Part shown: positions 52,901 through 64,000 of the stretch, one piece after another | How positions within the stretch are numbered: position 1 is the stretch's first letter | Layout: every line of letters starts with the position of its first letter | Source: Bugulina stolonifera | Taxonomy: Eukaryota; Bryozoa; Gymnolaemata; Cheilostomatida; Bugulidae | Length of the DNA stretch: 64,000 bases | Direction of reading: 5' to 3' | Assembly (NCBI GenBank): GCA_935421135.1 | Contig: OW285197.1 | Location: 9,526,723 to 9,590,722, forward strand | The notes under the pieces: generated by a model | Database searches by the model: none | What the model was told of the DNA's origin: nothing | The model's input: the letters and a program-made list of their open reading frames with translations, nothing else | Translations under genes and position numbers: made by a program

Positions 52901-55900
52901 CACACCTGAGAGAAATGGTCTCTCCTCCTCTGACCGTAACATTTTCCATTGATGACTCAAAGTTTCCTCTTTGAATAAGATTTGATAAAGGACAGTTCAC
53001 TTCTGAAATAGCGATGACAACCCCAACTAGTATATTCATATCTCATCTTCTTGATTATAATGCTTATATATTAAATAAAAAGGGTATGTATGTATTTGAA
53101 CAAACTGTTTCGACGTACTGACCTAAACACTGTGGCACTGTTGGATCCCATACACCATGCTTTGCACATTCTAGATAAAGTGATTTTGTCTCAACTGGCA
53201 GATCTTTGAATTTGTACCCAATTCTGCACTCCATCCACACCACATCGCCATAAATATTCTTATCAATAGAGATTGCTCTTGTATTGTTTCTGGTTACAAT
53301 AGTCACTCGCTGAGAGCTGCTGTTGGTTAGAGTTGAACATTCCTTTTCTAAATTAATACAATTTTTTTCAAGTCAAATCCGAACACTTTGGAACATTACA
53401 GAACTATTTTGGATGTTTGTTGCTTTCAGGATTTAAAATATAGTTGGGTTATACTTACAGTAGTAAATATAGTGTGGTTTTACTTACCAACACAGTTTTT
53501 AATAGGAGGGTCTGCTCTCCTATTTGCACTGCATGTAGAAAGTTGAGTTGTTATATTATGTGTGCCAGTGACCACAAACCCTTCATCACAGATGGCCGAA
53601 AACTCATCCTCATAAAGCAAAGGTGGTGACAGCCAGCTCGGTAATTTGACTTGGTAGTTTTCCCCATTGTTAATGCGACATGGGACTCCTAATATTGATA
53701 ATAATAGCTTCTGTACTAGAATGAACGTGAATTTAAAATAGAAATTGAATTTTTATTGTCACAAAACCTGTAGGTACTATATTGCACTCCTCTACTTACA
53801 GATCTAAGCAATATAAGGCCTACTTACTTTCACAGTTAGGAGCACGGGTGTTCCAAGTTCCATTATTTTGACATACCAACTCTGTATTTATAGTGCTAGC
53901 AGATGTTTTAAACCCATCTAGACATGTGTATTTTACTGTATCACCTGGCCGTCGCCCTGTGTCCTCACGTCTGCTGCCGGTAATGTGGCCTGATTGCAAT
54001 GGAAATTAACATAAAAAAAGCAAAACAATTTAAAGCTTTTTAAGAATAGAGAAGTTGATTCAATAATGTTATTAGGTTGCAGCCTCAATGGCACTTTACT
54101 AGCTATGGAAAAATTTTAATGCACCAGTTAAGAGAGGCTAACATATTTATCTTGCAAAAACCAGAGAATGTAGTACAAATTTAAAGGAAAGGTGTATTAA
54201 AAACCAGCTGAATACGAGCAGCTGGTAAATCAAGTTTACTTTGTAGCCAGATTCTATCTCTCAGCTAAAAAGTCTGTCCTTTATTGCATAAATAACAATA
54301 TTGGTAACATATTTTCAGCAACTAAAAGACTGGACGTGCATGTACAGGTATGTGGCATTCAGCCAGTGCCCTGCACTAACATTATAAGAGTGTACATGTA
54401 CATAGATACGATACATTAATTATGCTGTACGATTACCCGGATCACTACAGCAGTATTCAACCACAGTTCCATTTCCTTCACAATCGAATCCACCACAAGC
54501 TGGTATTGGCTGGTTACAAAATCTGTTTCTTTCTCTTTTATTGTTCGCCACATCGCAAGCTGTCCATTCTTCCCAATTGCTCCAGCCACCTGGAAAACAA
54601 ATCATTTCATGTTTTGCAGTTCAATTTAAATAATATTTTGGAGCTCATACATGTACATGTACGTATGTGGTACATGTGACCTAGTTAAAACATCATAATA
54701 CAATGTAGTTCTACTTGTAGGAGAACAAATTGGTCAGAATCAGGGGTTACTTGGTGCGTGTAGGTACATATCTGCACTGACTATACTACTAGAAGAAAAG
54801 CAAAGCTGTATTGTTAATGCATGCCACTGGTAAATGATGCTACATTGTCTTTACATGGGCTTGGTCATACTAGGAAAAATATAAAAAGTGAGTAGATGAA
54901 TGAGTTTATTTAGTCCAGTATAGCCTTCAATTGAAAACAAATTTTTATAACATGTCATTACTATACTAATTATGAATTTGTCTAAAAGTTTAAGGCTGGA
55001 GAATTATTGATGTTCTCACTCACCATTGATCAGTTTAACATCTGACCTACATAATGATTGTAAGGAGATTTCACATGTTTCCTCCTGAACTGTAACATTT
55101 CTAGACTCTGAGAATGTCACACTGTGGCATGTAGAACTAGCTGACAATCCTGGAAATGAAGAGATTGATTGGTCATGTAGTTAGTAGTTATCTACATGCA
55201 TTTGTGTTGTATATAAGGTACATATGAATTATGTATAATTGACCTACCATAATTTACCCACATAGTCAGGGGAAGCGATTTATCTTCTACAATCCTCAGT
55301 AAATACTCCACAAGTTCTGCGTCATTCAAGTCTACATCTAGCAATGTTCCATTCTGATTCAGGCAGTTGCCGTTTGCTGTCATGAAGTCATATGGTACAA
55401 TATTTGTACCCAAACATATACCTTGACTGCTTCCTGGTTCATGGTGCCAATTGAATTTTCCCTGTATGGAATTCAATCTCGTGAGAAACTTTTGCATTAT
55501 CTGTTTACCATATCAGGGTAGTTCGATTCAATCTATGAAAAATTTGAAGAGTTATTTTATAACTACTGAAATGTATTGCTATTCTTGTTATTACCAATGG
55601 ATATGGAGTACACTCAGGAGATACTCCAAGCTCTGGCTCCAGGACTAAGTTTTCATTGCAGACTAACTTTGCAACTCTTGGTTTTCCGACTCGTTCATAT
55701 CCATCCAGACATTCAAAGTAAACTGTTTCCCCTATTTTAATCTCGGTTTGTCCTTGAGGAAGAGTCGGTGTAGCTAGAATCTTAGTACCAGAGACTTCCT
55801 CCACTTGGCACACCATTGTATCTATAATAAAATACATGTAGTTTAAATATGAAAATTTTTATTAAAAACTAGTTTGAAAATTAAATAAAATTTAATGTTT

Positions 55901-58900
55901 TTAAAGATGAAACAATATTTTTGTCTACTAAAACAAAAACTGTTTCTCAAACTTCTTCTGCTGATGCTGTCACATGGTAACAGCAGAATAAAATACAGCA
56001 CCATTACCTTCACAGGAAGTTCTGTTAAATAGCCAACTGCCGGTCAAGTCACACGTCAATATAGTAGGCGTCTCAGTATCATATCTACATGACATTTCTG
56101 TGGAAGAGTTCTTGTTATAAACAGCGTTGTCAGGTATCAATACTTCATCTAGTATCTCTCTCTTGATACAGCAGGCAGCTTCATCAAAGTACTCACTACC
56201 TGTAGTACAATCATATACATTTTGGGGCTATTCTCAAGGATTCTCTAAATATACATGTACATGTATAACTCTAAGCGGTAACAAGTTAGAATTTACATGT
56301 ATTTTAGTGATTGAATCACAAGCTATACACAGAGTGGTTCCTTTGCATGCGTGCCAACGTCAACAGTTAAGATAGGAAGTCATAAAAACTTGCTGGCATA
56401 AACAAAGGGTGGCATTGTTGAAATCTTCCAAAACATGCACCGAAGCAACTGGATAAATTATAATAAATGCTACAATGTGTACGTGTAGTTCAACTTGGTT
56501 TGAAACATTCAAGTTTATGAAAGACTAAAGGTTGAAGGTTAAGTCTCGACCACTTTTCTGGATGAATTTTTATAGCGCAGTTGGTTCAGACTTGCAGAAG
56601 AGGCGCAAGAACTGAGTTGAGTGACTTTGTAATAATGTAATTGATTATCAGTAGGCCTACCATTTTATGCACATGGATGTAGTATAATAATGCAACTACT
56701 GTACTTACTCTGATAACAATCATACTTTTCTCCGTAACTTTGTGAACAACTTGTTCTTATATTACTATGCCGATTGTAGCCATCACACTTTGTGGAATCT
56801 GAATCTTCTATAGTCAGCGGTACCAGCTCTACAAAGTTTACAATCAGTTATAATAATTCAATCAGCTCTACTGGATTTGGAATGTGTGCATGTTCTCAGT
56901 GTTTGTTTCTTGAACCAGTGTAATTCAAAAAACACAATGATAATATTAGTGTTATTAGTTGTTGGTCAATCAGTGCTTGTTCAAATATTGATAAATTTTA
57001 AATGTAAATGTTGAGTAACATGCATTGTAAAGGTATTCACATGTACATGCATGTATATAGCTTTGTTACACATTGTAGCTGCTCAAACCATGGATGATTG
57101 GAAACTAGACAATTCGGTAACTGTAATTAGTGTTTGTGAATGTTATTATGCAGTAATGCTGCCAAGCTAATTTGGAGCTAGATTGTAAATCTACTCCTTG
57201 TCACTAAATCCTTCCAGTTGATTGGTGAAATTCAACTAAGCTAATACTTTATACCGCAATCACCTGGGTTTAGGTAAAAAAGTAATTAAGTCTTTGTTTA
57301 CCTGAAATGTACAAGTCCGATTTGTAAACATACGTGTAACTTTGGTTTGCCGCAGTAGGCGGTGCTTCAGTCCAAACATGTCGGCCATTTACAAATCCTC
57401 TTTTGTATATGGTCGCATCTAAAAATAAAAATAGGCTGAAATATTGAAAGAATCCACAACAATATAATTTGTTAAATCTACCGAAATGAGACACATGATA
57501 TAGTTATAAATGTGTGAGCTTACTGATTTTCACCCACAGTAGTTCATCTCTGGTCAATGATGCAACCTGCTGTAACAGGAAATGCAATTCTGTTTTGTCA
57601 ATTATTCCATTGGATTGTGTTTCTTCAATTTCTTCCACCACATTTTGTAGAGATTTGGTGAGGATATATCTGGTATTTCCAAATTCTATCACTAAAATTG
57701 GTAACATACATCTTTTGAATTAAACATTTAAGATGATTTTATTTATGACATAAAAGCAAGTATTTTTTGTTGAGTAGATGTAAAATTTGTAAGTGTAGTT
57801 ATGCCATTTTTATTTTTCAAATAATTTAATGTCTTGTTTCAAAGTTTTAACCTTTGTGGTAAGGACCCAAAATCAATCTTATGAAAAAGTCTAAAAATAC
57901 TTACCACAGTGCTGTTGAGACAATTATTTTTTCAGCAAGTAAAAATTTTATGAAAAAAAATGCAACCAGCAGAATTGAAAATAGAAAAATTACAGAAAAC
58001 ATTAATGTAAATCAACAATTTTAGGTCTGTTTTACAGGACTAATGATATTTTTTTTGTGACCTAAAGGTTCATTGCAATCAATTTAGGAATTACATCGCT
58101 ATACAGTATAATACACATATTTTCTAATAAAATCACTTTTAACACCATACAGGATATTAATAATAAGTCTGAACTTTTACCTTGGTATGTACGATTAAGT
58201 GATACTGTTGCAACTTGGCTCTCTCCATATACAGCAGTTGCTTTAATGAAACAAGTTATGGAAAACTCATGTAGGTAGGAGCATATAGTAACATTTAGAT
58301 GTCGGCCTTTAACCCTTTTCCAAATATCTGATCCACAATTATACTGCAAATAAGCACAGAGTACTGAGCCCTGTTAAATTGTTCTAATGCATTATACTGA
58401 TACACAATTTAAAGTATTCTACTGGAGGTATCAAGTTCAAGTCTAGCATTGCTTTAGCATTATCCATAGCACCAAAAGTGCACTAGATTCAAACAGTTAG
58501 AACAATGAAGTTTATAGTCAATTAATATATTTTTAACATTCATGAAAATTTACATGGATATATTTACCAGATATGACAGTGTTTGATTCTCAGAATAGAG
58601 TGGAGGGGCCCAAGACAACACAAAACAGTAATCAGTGTCCTCCATCAAGGAAAGTTCCGTAGGAGGCAAAGTTTTAGCTGTGAAAATAAAATACAATCCA
58701 CAAACAAGTTGCCTCAGACTGATTGTCAAAAATCTAGTATTGTATCCATTGCTTCCTTAAACCTAGGTTCACATGAGCAATAGTAGCTTAAATCTACATG
58801 TACATGTACATTGTAGTGAAGTGAAGCACAGATGTAGGTCTTCTTCCAGTACAGTTCTGAACTGGACTGAATTTAGCCAATCAGTCTGCGGGTCAATAAC

Positions 58901-61900
58901 TTAACCAGTTCTCTATCTTTCTACATATTATGTGTAAAATCAGACATGATTACAACAGTGATGAAAGCTCAAATAATTAATAAAAGAAGCACCAAGTTCT
59001 GCTGAAAGACTCGCTCAGCAATAGCTGACTGGCGCATCGGTTTAGTAAGCGTTGCAAGACCGACTTATCCCCAGTGAGTAAATGCTAGATAAAACTTTGC
59101 TGATCTAGCCTGGCTTTCCACTCCGTATTCACGCAATGTCATTATCATGGTCATAGCAGTTAATATCACACTGTAAGCAAAATTCTTGTCATGCAGTGTT
59201 TTCATATTGTCACTTTTCTTCTTTAACAAAACCGTTTGCATATTTCTGATATATTCAGACGTATAATCTGATAGCAGTACCTGTATCATTGCGGAATAGC
59301 TCAAAGTTTCCATGTTTGCTTTCTCCATTTAGTGTGATTGCTCTAACAGAACAGTTTATGAAAGTATCATGTTTAAACTCACAAATGCTGGCATTGTTGT
59401 AATTGGTGATGGGGTCTAACCAGTCTTGAGTAAGGCAGCGATACTAGAATTAGACAAAATTAGATAAGTATGAGTGTATTTCAGGAAGCTAAAAATGTAT
59501 GTTGGTTAATTAAGCAGTCTGATCTACATGTTCATTACAACGAATTAGCTGCTTACAAACCGAAAAATTAGCAAGGCAATTTGATCTATTACACTGTATA
59601 ACTAGTGCCAACTTCATTGTAATAAGTGCCAAATAGAACATGATTTAGTTTGATGCTCTAGTTGCAAAGTTGTTTTCAAATTACACACATACATGTATAT
59701 CACCAAAATTAGCTACACGTTAATGTTAAGTTTTAGATAGAATTACAGTGCGCTGGAGAAACTACGGCGATAATTCCAACAAGTACATTGTGATGTCACA
59801 GCTTACTATATTTACATATCTTGTATATCTCATTTGTTCAGGCAGGGGCGTAGGTTAGAAAAATTGAGTGGGGAGGCAGAAAGTTGGGTGGGAGGGGGGT
59901 GCGGGGGGGTGGGGTGTGGGCACCCCCCGCAAGTGCACGCGCAGCGGAAAATTTTAAAATTTCACTCTCTGAAGTGCAAAAATTAGACATAGCAGCATGC
60001 TACAAGTACTCATTACTACTTCTGTTACTACAACTTGCAATAGGAGTGAAAGTGTTGCAGTACTATTACTAGCTAGTAGAATTTTATAATAACTACAATG
60101 ATTGAAGTTATTATAAAGTTCTACTAGCTAGTAATAGTACTGTAACACTTTTAAATGTATTTGATTTTAAATAATTAATTTATAATGACAATAGTTGTTG
60201 ATCAGCTATTAAAAGTTGAAAATTTTAATTTATAAAACACTACATGATTGTATCTTTTACAAAAGTCCACAGGCGCAAGTGTATTTTATAAATTAAAATT
60301 TTCAACTTTTAATAGCTGATCAACAACTATTGTCATTATAAATTATTTATTTAAAATCAAATGGATTTAAAATAAAAATCTTTGCGAGAAAAGTGCAGTA
60401 GCCTATTAAAGCTAAGATAATATTAATAGTACAATTATATTACATATAAATCGAAATATTAAAAAACTTAAAATATCCAATAATATTATTATAATTATTA
60501 TAATTTTGGCTTCTTTCAAATATTTGTGATTTATTCTTTTAATATAATTAAAAGTGTTTGCACTCATTTTAGTTATTCATTCTAGCCATTGCCACTCCAC
60601 TGACAGCTACTACTCTACTGCTACATTCACTACTAACAACTAAATATGTATTGCAAAGAAAAAACACCAATTTGAAAATAAAATAATATAAAATATAACA
60701 ATAATGAAAATAATAAAATATTGGAATTAAATTTCATGCATCTGCTCGTAGTCAGTGACAGGGAAGAGACAACCTCGTGGATAGCAGTAACTTACAAATT
60801 GATTCACCTATTAGTAATTCAACTGCTCACTACTTTTACTTTTGCACTTATAATTTTTTCCTTGGTATACATAACTATTCATAAAAAATATTTATTCATT
60901 CATTCACAAGACCGCAAGTCTTTAACCTTGGCATAGTTATAAGGCCTTTTAGCAGAGCACACAGTTTTATGGGTCTCTCTGTTTACCACTTGCAATGCAG
61001 TCATTATTCCAGGATTACTGGTTATCGTTACGCAGCAACACCATAGAGTTATAAGCAGATTGATAACGCCATAGAGTTATAACTAGAGTGCTAACGCTTC
61101 GGTTGCAAACCGGAAATGAAGCAAATATTAAGGAGAAAAATGCCAAATTTTCAAAAGTAGTGTTTTTAGGCCACTTTATTTTGGCAACAGGGGCGGCAGT
61201 GCCTCCCTGCCGCCCCTTAAAATACGCCCCTGTCAGGTGCAGAAAGGCAGAACATCAAAATGATGATCTGCTTGCAGTGAATGTTCAAAATGCAAAATTC
61301 CTGTCTTGTGCAGAGAGTTAAAACCGTGTTACACATTATGGAGTGTGAACTATGCAGAGATTGATTAGAACTGTATTATATTATTGAGTTTCCGTTACCA
61401 GATAAGAGATTGGCCTATTTTCTGAATAGAGAGGTGGATCCCAACTCAGCGTAAAACAGTATGAGTCACCAAGAACCACTGAAACGTTGGTAGGTGGTAA
61501 TTCATAAGCTACAAAAGTGATAACCATATTATTATGGTTCTTTCGGTTAATTTTTCATGTACATGTATATGTGTATGTATGCAATAATACAATGAAGTAC
61601 ACTAAGGTAAAGACACATTATAGGTGATCAACGTTTTACAAGTATCAAGTATCAACACACATGTATAAAGTACATGTTGTAGATAACAGTTACTGAACTT
61701 CACTGGACCTGACTGTTTTCCAGAAAGAAATAATTGACAAAAAATGATGAAGGCCACTTATTATAATGCTCAGTCTGTTCAATAAAATGATAATATATTC
61801 TGTGTATATTACATGTAGTTCCATGATACCTGTGGCATTCCGGAGAAGTATAAAATTTGAGACTTCACTAAACCGAACAGAGGTGTTTACTCTGACAGAA

Positions 61901-63924
61901 CAGTTTAATCTGGTATCATGACGGAATAAACAGACACTAGCATTAGTATATCCTTGCTCAGAATCTGTCCATTCCTGCGATAAACATCTGTACTGTAAAC
62001 GACACAAATAAAATTCAACTCATTGCTAAATTCTACAAGCTAGAAAGTACAGTACATTTGCATCTGACAACATCTGAATCTACTGTGAAGATACTCGAGA
62101 TGAGAATTAACCCAACCATTAATGAGAGTCAACTTCATTTTTCACTACATCATTTAGACCATTATCCATTAGAATGCCTGAGCTGCCCATTTACTCATCA
62201 GGAAAATAGTAAATGAGGGATATGTTAATAGTACTTGTATTATAATTATAGAGGGATTCCTTTTATCAACTAGTGAAATCATGTTAATTAACTACAAGTT
62301 CATGATATAAATTACATCTTGCAAGATATATTTCATGTACCTGATAATCAAGAGCTCGATTTTCAGAGTAGAGAGGACTTTCCCAAGATAAGATAAAACA
62401 GTAATCAGCATCTTCAGTAACTGAGACTTTGGTAGGTGGTAAATCATTAGCTGTAACAGAATTCCTTGCAGCAATCAATTGCCATTTCATATAATTATTC
62501 TTCATGTACACATATATTATGTAAAAGTGTTCCATTGACGTATAAATTGAAGCTAGGGCAGTGTGCAATCAATAGATTTTTAACCTATTTTTTATATGTT
62601 GTAAGCAACGATTTAAGAATTTCTCTAGATAGGCCTATCACTAAAGCTGTTGTTTTGATAACAACGTTGGATTCAAAAAAGCATTGCACACTGCTAGCAA
62701 ATTGAATGTAGACATGGGAACACAACACTTCCTGCAGTAGCACAAATAAAACTAATATGATTAGAGGAAGAAATAAAACCTCTTAAACTCTTCAAAACTG
62801 TTTAAGTACTACAGATATTACTCTGTGGCACTACCTGTTTTATTCCTATATAGCATGGCATCCCCTATTTCACTATCTCCAACAACAGTAACTGCCTTGA
62901 CAGAGCATTCTATGCTGTACCCATGCTTGTAGTCACAGATGGTTATATTTCTTGTATCTCCTTCAGACTCTAACCAGTCTTGTGTCATACATTTATACTG
63001 TAAGTAGCGCGATGGAACTTTTGAAAATGAAAATATATTGACTTTTTTACGTCCATGCACATGTATATTTTGAACTAATAATATTTAAAATGAGTGTTTA
63101 AATTAAATTACAATAATATTATTCAAATAGAAATTTTATTCTATTAGGTGTTCCAGCTTCGACATTTCTTTCAGCAGTAATTTAGAGAAATGATTGAATG
63201 GGAGGGGAAGGAAGACTAAAGGGTAAAAAGAGTGATAGAATACACAGTAGAGTAGAGACAATAGTATTAACAGTCACATCAACAGTCATATTATAATACC
63301 TATCTTTGTACATAATACTTCACTGACTATGGCGCAGGTATAATACATGTATATAAACTACTCTACCTGGAAACTGATGTCTCTACTATCAGAGTAAAGA
63401 GGTCGTTCCCATGACAGAACGAAACAGAAGTCTGTTCCAGGCATCACTGAGATGTTTTGTGGTGGCAGATCATTAGCTAAAAGTATGCCAATATAGTTCA
63501 AATTAAATCTTACTGCAGAATATCTTCTATGTACAGCAGTTCAAATATTTGCTCGACCTTGACCTTGCTTGCCTAGAATGTTGTCTATTCTGACAATAAG
63601 GTACTTTCACTAGTAGTTGCTTTCTCTAAGTTTCAAGCACATGAATTGAAATGAGAAATCTGGCACATTAGGAATATTTGTGGTGTTGACACCATTTTAT
63701 AAGTTAATTTTCAAATAACACTACAATAGTATTTTACCTATTTAAATGCATAAGCATCTACCTGTATTATATCGTTGAAGTGTGATGTTCGCTATCTCAC
63801 TGGGTCCATGTGTAGAATTAGCTTTAACTGAGCAATTGATGATAAAGTCATGGCGGAATGAGCAGTCAGTGATTCTGATGATGTTTTGATTTACGGTTAT
63901 CCATTCTCCTCCATTGCACGCATA
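42875..63924 (-). CDS. Giant mosaic cell-surface receptor (FN3, sushi, lectin-like, TSP1); N-terminus outside window
   Basis: Thirty-nine exons from 63924 to the TAA at 42877-42875 join without a phase conflict into 1,989 residues. The order from the N-terminal side is half an FN3 module, four complete FN3 modules, and a linker with a helical stretch. Then come two sushi-like exons, a C-type-lectin-like pair, TSP1, six sushi exons and an FN3/RPTP-like membrane-proximal region with RKKRS. Last come a membrane helix and a basic tail of about 380 residues without kinase or phosphatase. The modular ectodomain exons are mostly phase 1-1, as expected for exon shuffling. An adhesion or recognition receptor is likely, cleaved by a furin-type protease. 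The membrane-proximal part resembles receptor tyrosine phosphatases and kinases, but no known family has this whole order to my knowledge. Exon coordinates are under the sub-entries. Confidence 0.88.
44820..45075 (-). mobile_element. Possible diverged SINE in a tail intron
   Basis: Read on the minus strand, GGTGGTCGAGTCGTCTAGCA resembles a tRNA-like A box region of some invertebrate SINEs. The segment is G+C-richer than its surroundings. No convincing B box or target duplication was found. Confidence 0.28.
47160..47305 (-). other. Transmembrane exon of the giant receptor
   Basis: It encodes SLVLPLVLSTLPILCLVSLA, then VYCALRPDSEF: one helix followed by a short charged stop. The acceptor used (GTACAG|GC, 47305) fits the phase of the preceding exon 47934-47801; the nearby TTTTAG|T would not. 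Confidence 0.85.
47801..50662 (-). other. Membrane-proximal region: FN3/RPTP-like with furin-type site
   Basis: Exons are 50662-50554, 50198-50083, 49875-49697, 49202-49055, 48564-48320 and 47934-47801. They contain FN3-like strands (NGEITGFTLLVCERNPLYD). The last exon (YCNGQLRSHKAYCFKLRAFT) closely recalls the juxtamembrane segment of receptor tyrosine phosphatases and sponge receptor kinases. Exon 48564-48320 carries LRKKRSANSSGD, a furin consensus placed where such receptors are cut into two noncovalently joined chains. Confidence 0.75.
50233..50390. repeat. Short diverged direct repeat, period about 104 bp
   Basis: The sequence gtccatgcatcttatatcaa recurs with two changes near 50340, continuing through a gatatgactacatg word. 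It is intronic. Confidence 0.8.
51115..53989 (-). other. Six sushi (CCP) domain exons
   Basis: Exons are 53989-53828, 53688-53488, 53347-53123, 53002-52805, 52529-52341 and 51326-51115. All but the last are phase 1-1 and each encodes one domain. The pattern is Cys near the start, Cys after a V.Y.C or F.C stretch, Cys in L.C, then W followed by P..C (for example TLTCVDGELWSP..PEKC). Sushi domains mediate protein binding in complement and adhesion proteins. The first in order (53828-53989) is short at its start because its opening lies at the TSP1 junction. Confidence 0.85.
54437..54589 (-). other. Thrombospondin type 1 exon
   Basis: The exon encodes GGWSNWEEWTACDVANNKRE, then RFCNQPIPACGG and EYCC, matching the WSxW and CxxxC pattern of TSP1 repeats. 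It is phase 1-1 and lies between the lectin-like pair and the sushi run. Confidence 0.85.
55024..55461 (-). other. C-type-lectin-like segment, two exons
   Basis: Exons 55461-55248 and 55149-55024 encode GNCLNQNGTLLDVDLNDAEL, MWVNYG, and then two cysteines in EETCEISLQSLCR. The spacing recalls the core of C-type lectin domains (C...hLa.i...E, W.G, C...C). The calcium-site motifs EPN or QPD are absent, so carbohydrate binding by the usual route is doubtful. Confidence 0.5.
55595..56199 (-). other. Two sushi-like exons
   Basis: Exons 56199-56008 and 55821-55595. The second is a clear sushi domain (GETVYFECLDGYERVGKP, then KLVC and SPEC). The first has a compatible but shorter cysteine pattern (MSCRYDTE, ILTCDLTGSWLF, SCE). 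Confidence 0.7.
56709..57691 (-). other. Linker region between FN3 array and sushi domains
   Basis: Exons 57691-57524, 57418-57302 and 56828-56709, all phase 1-1. The first encodes a probably helical stretch (SLQNVVEEIEETQSNG, ELHFLLQQVASLTRDEL). The second looks like a beta segment (YKRGFVNGRHVWTEAPP). The third is a small Cys-containing segment (KCDGYNRHSNIRTSCSQSYG). None is assigned. The helical plus beta pair recalls adhesion-receptor linkers, but that is only an impression. Confidence 0.6.
60050..60152. repeat. Inverted repeat, arms about 45 bp
   Basis: The arms contain TACTATTACTAGCTAGTAGA and its reverse complement around a short spacer, with one or two mismatches. Nested inside the 1.39-kb element. 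Confidence 0.88.
60160..60362. repeat. Inverted repeat, arms about 80 bp
   Basis: The left arm (about 60160-60241) and right arm (about 60279-60362) are near-perfect reverse complements. Both contain TTGTTGATCAGCTATTAAAA in opposite orientations. The spacer is about 38 bp. Directly follows the other inverted repeat. Confidence 0.9.
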
Positions 63925-64000
63925 CTACATTATTGTAAACACATATATTTTGCAACTTCGAGTGTACAGCTCAGATTTGTGCATTAGTAAATACAGGTCT

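Larger units (their letters stand above)
59843..61232. mobile_element. 1.39-kb non-autonomous DNA transposon with CAGGGGCGTA termini
   Basis: The termini CAGGGGCGTA (59843-59852) and its reverse complement (61223-61232) are flanked by tcagg on both sides (59838-59842 and 61233-61237), a likely 5-bp target duplication. CAGGGG recalls hAT elements, although those usually duplicate 8 bp. Inside are a G-rich left end, two large inverted repeats (60050-60152 and 60160-60362) and a G+C hairpin near the right end. There is no transposase. It lies in the intron splitting one FN3 module from the next. Confidence 0.7.
58181..63924 (-). other. FN3 module array with invariant two-exon structure
   Basis: Each module is a 110-bp exon (63476-63367, 62450-62341, 61508-61399, 58677-58568) followed by a 163-bp exon (62997-62835, 61992-61830, 59443-59281, 58343-58181). 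One extra 163-bp exon (63924-63762) belongs to a module that starts outside the window. The first exon encodes LPPT.VSV...D.CF.LSW.PPLYSEN, the second Y.C...W...........C.......CSVKA. Each module has four conserved cysteines, more than usual for FN3. Confidence 0.88.

Noticed and set aside
59884..60072. Gly-rich plus-strand frame
   Set aside because: It is the G-rich left end of the 1.39-kb element.

Overview
The window is nuclear DNA of an invertebrate animal. It is A+T-rich, its genes are split into many short exons with GT/AG introns of about 100 to 2,700 bases, and its proteins are built from animal extracellular modules (fibronectin III, sushi, TSP1, EGF, CAP). Invented-looking combinations of these modules, receptors whose membrane-proximal region resembles sponge receptor phosphatases and kinases, and abundant ACATGTAC palindromes make a demosponge my best guess. 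I cannot prove this from sequence alone.

Layout. Positions 1-2370 hold the 5' part of a Ty3/gypsy-like LTR retrotransposon on the minus strand: a 234-bp LTR, a primer site and an uninterrupted Gag-Pol frame leaving the left edge. It lies just downstream of the first two exons (3377-2508) of a secreted-protein gene. A full tandem paralogue of that gene lies at 13327-3984: 10 coding exons, signal peptide, unassigned ectodomain and a Ser/Thr-rich repeat at the C-terminus. Next comes a CAP/SCP-EGF gene with a probable GPI-anchor signal (24019-15794, 10 exons), then a complete 13-exon NDOR1 gene (31215-24873) for the diflavin reductase of cytosolic Fe-S assembly.

The centre holds a tentative two-exon small membrane protein (34760-33354), a decayed intronless reading frame (36588-34826) and, on the plus strand, a three-exon single-pass membrane protein with a tyrosine-motif tail (37694-41769). 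Convergent with it is a giant receptor gene on the minus strand. It fills 42875-63924 and runs off the right edge. Its 39 visible exons keep one frame for 1,989 residues: FN3 modules, a linker, two sushi-like domains, a C-type-lectin-like segment, TSP1, six sushi domains, an FN3/RPTP-like membrane-proximal region with a furin-type site, a membrane helix and a basic tail with no catalytic domain.

Mobile DNA is concentrated in introns: a tRNA-headed SINE with target duplications, a second SINE family, a hAT-type MITE with a perfect 8-bp target duplication, a 1.39-kb element with CAGGGGCGTA termini and nested inverted repeats, a pair of hairpin-ended elements of a family I do not recognise, a roughly 390-bp inverted-repeat MITE, a 68-bp perfect palindrome and several mini- and microsatellites.

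Apart from NDOR1, the genes encode secreted or cell-surface proteins, so the region may be a neighbourhood of surface-recognition genes. All exon models here were built by matching splice sites and intron phases by eye; no transcript or database evidence was available.
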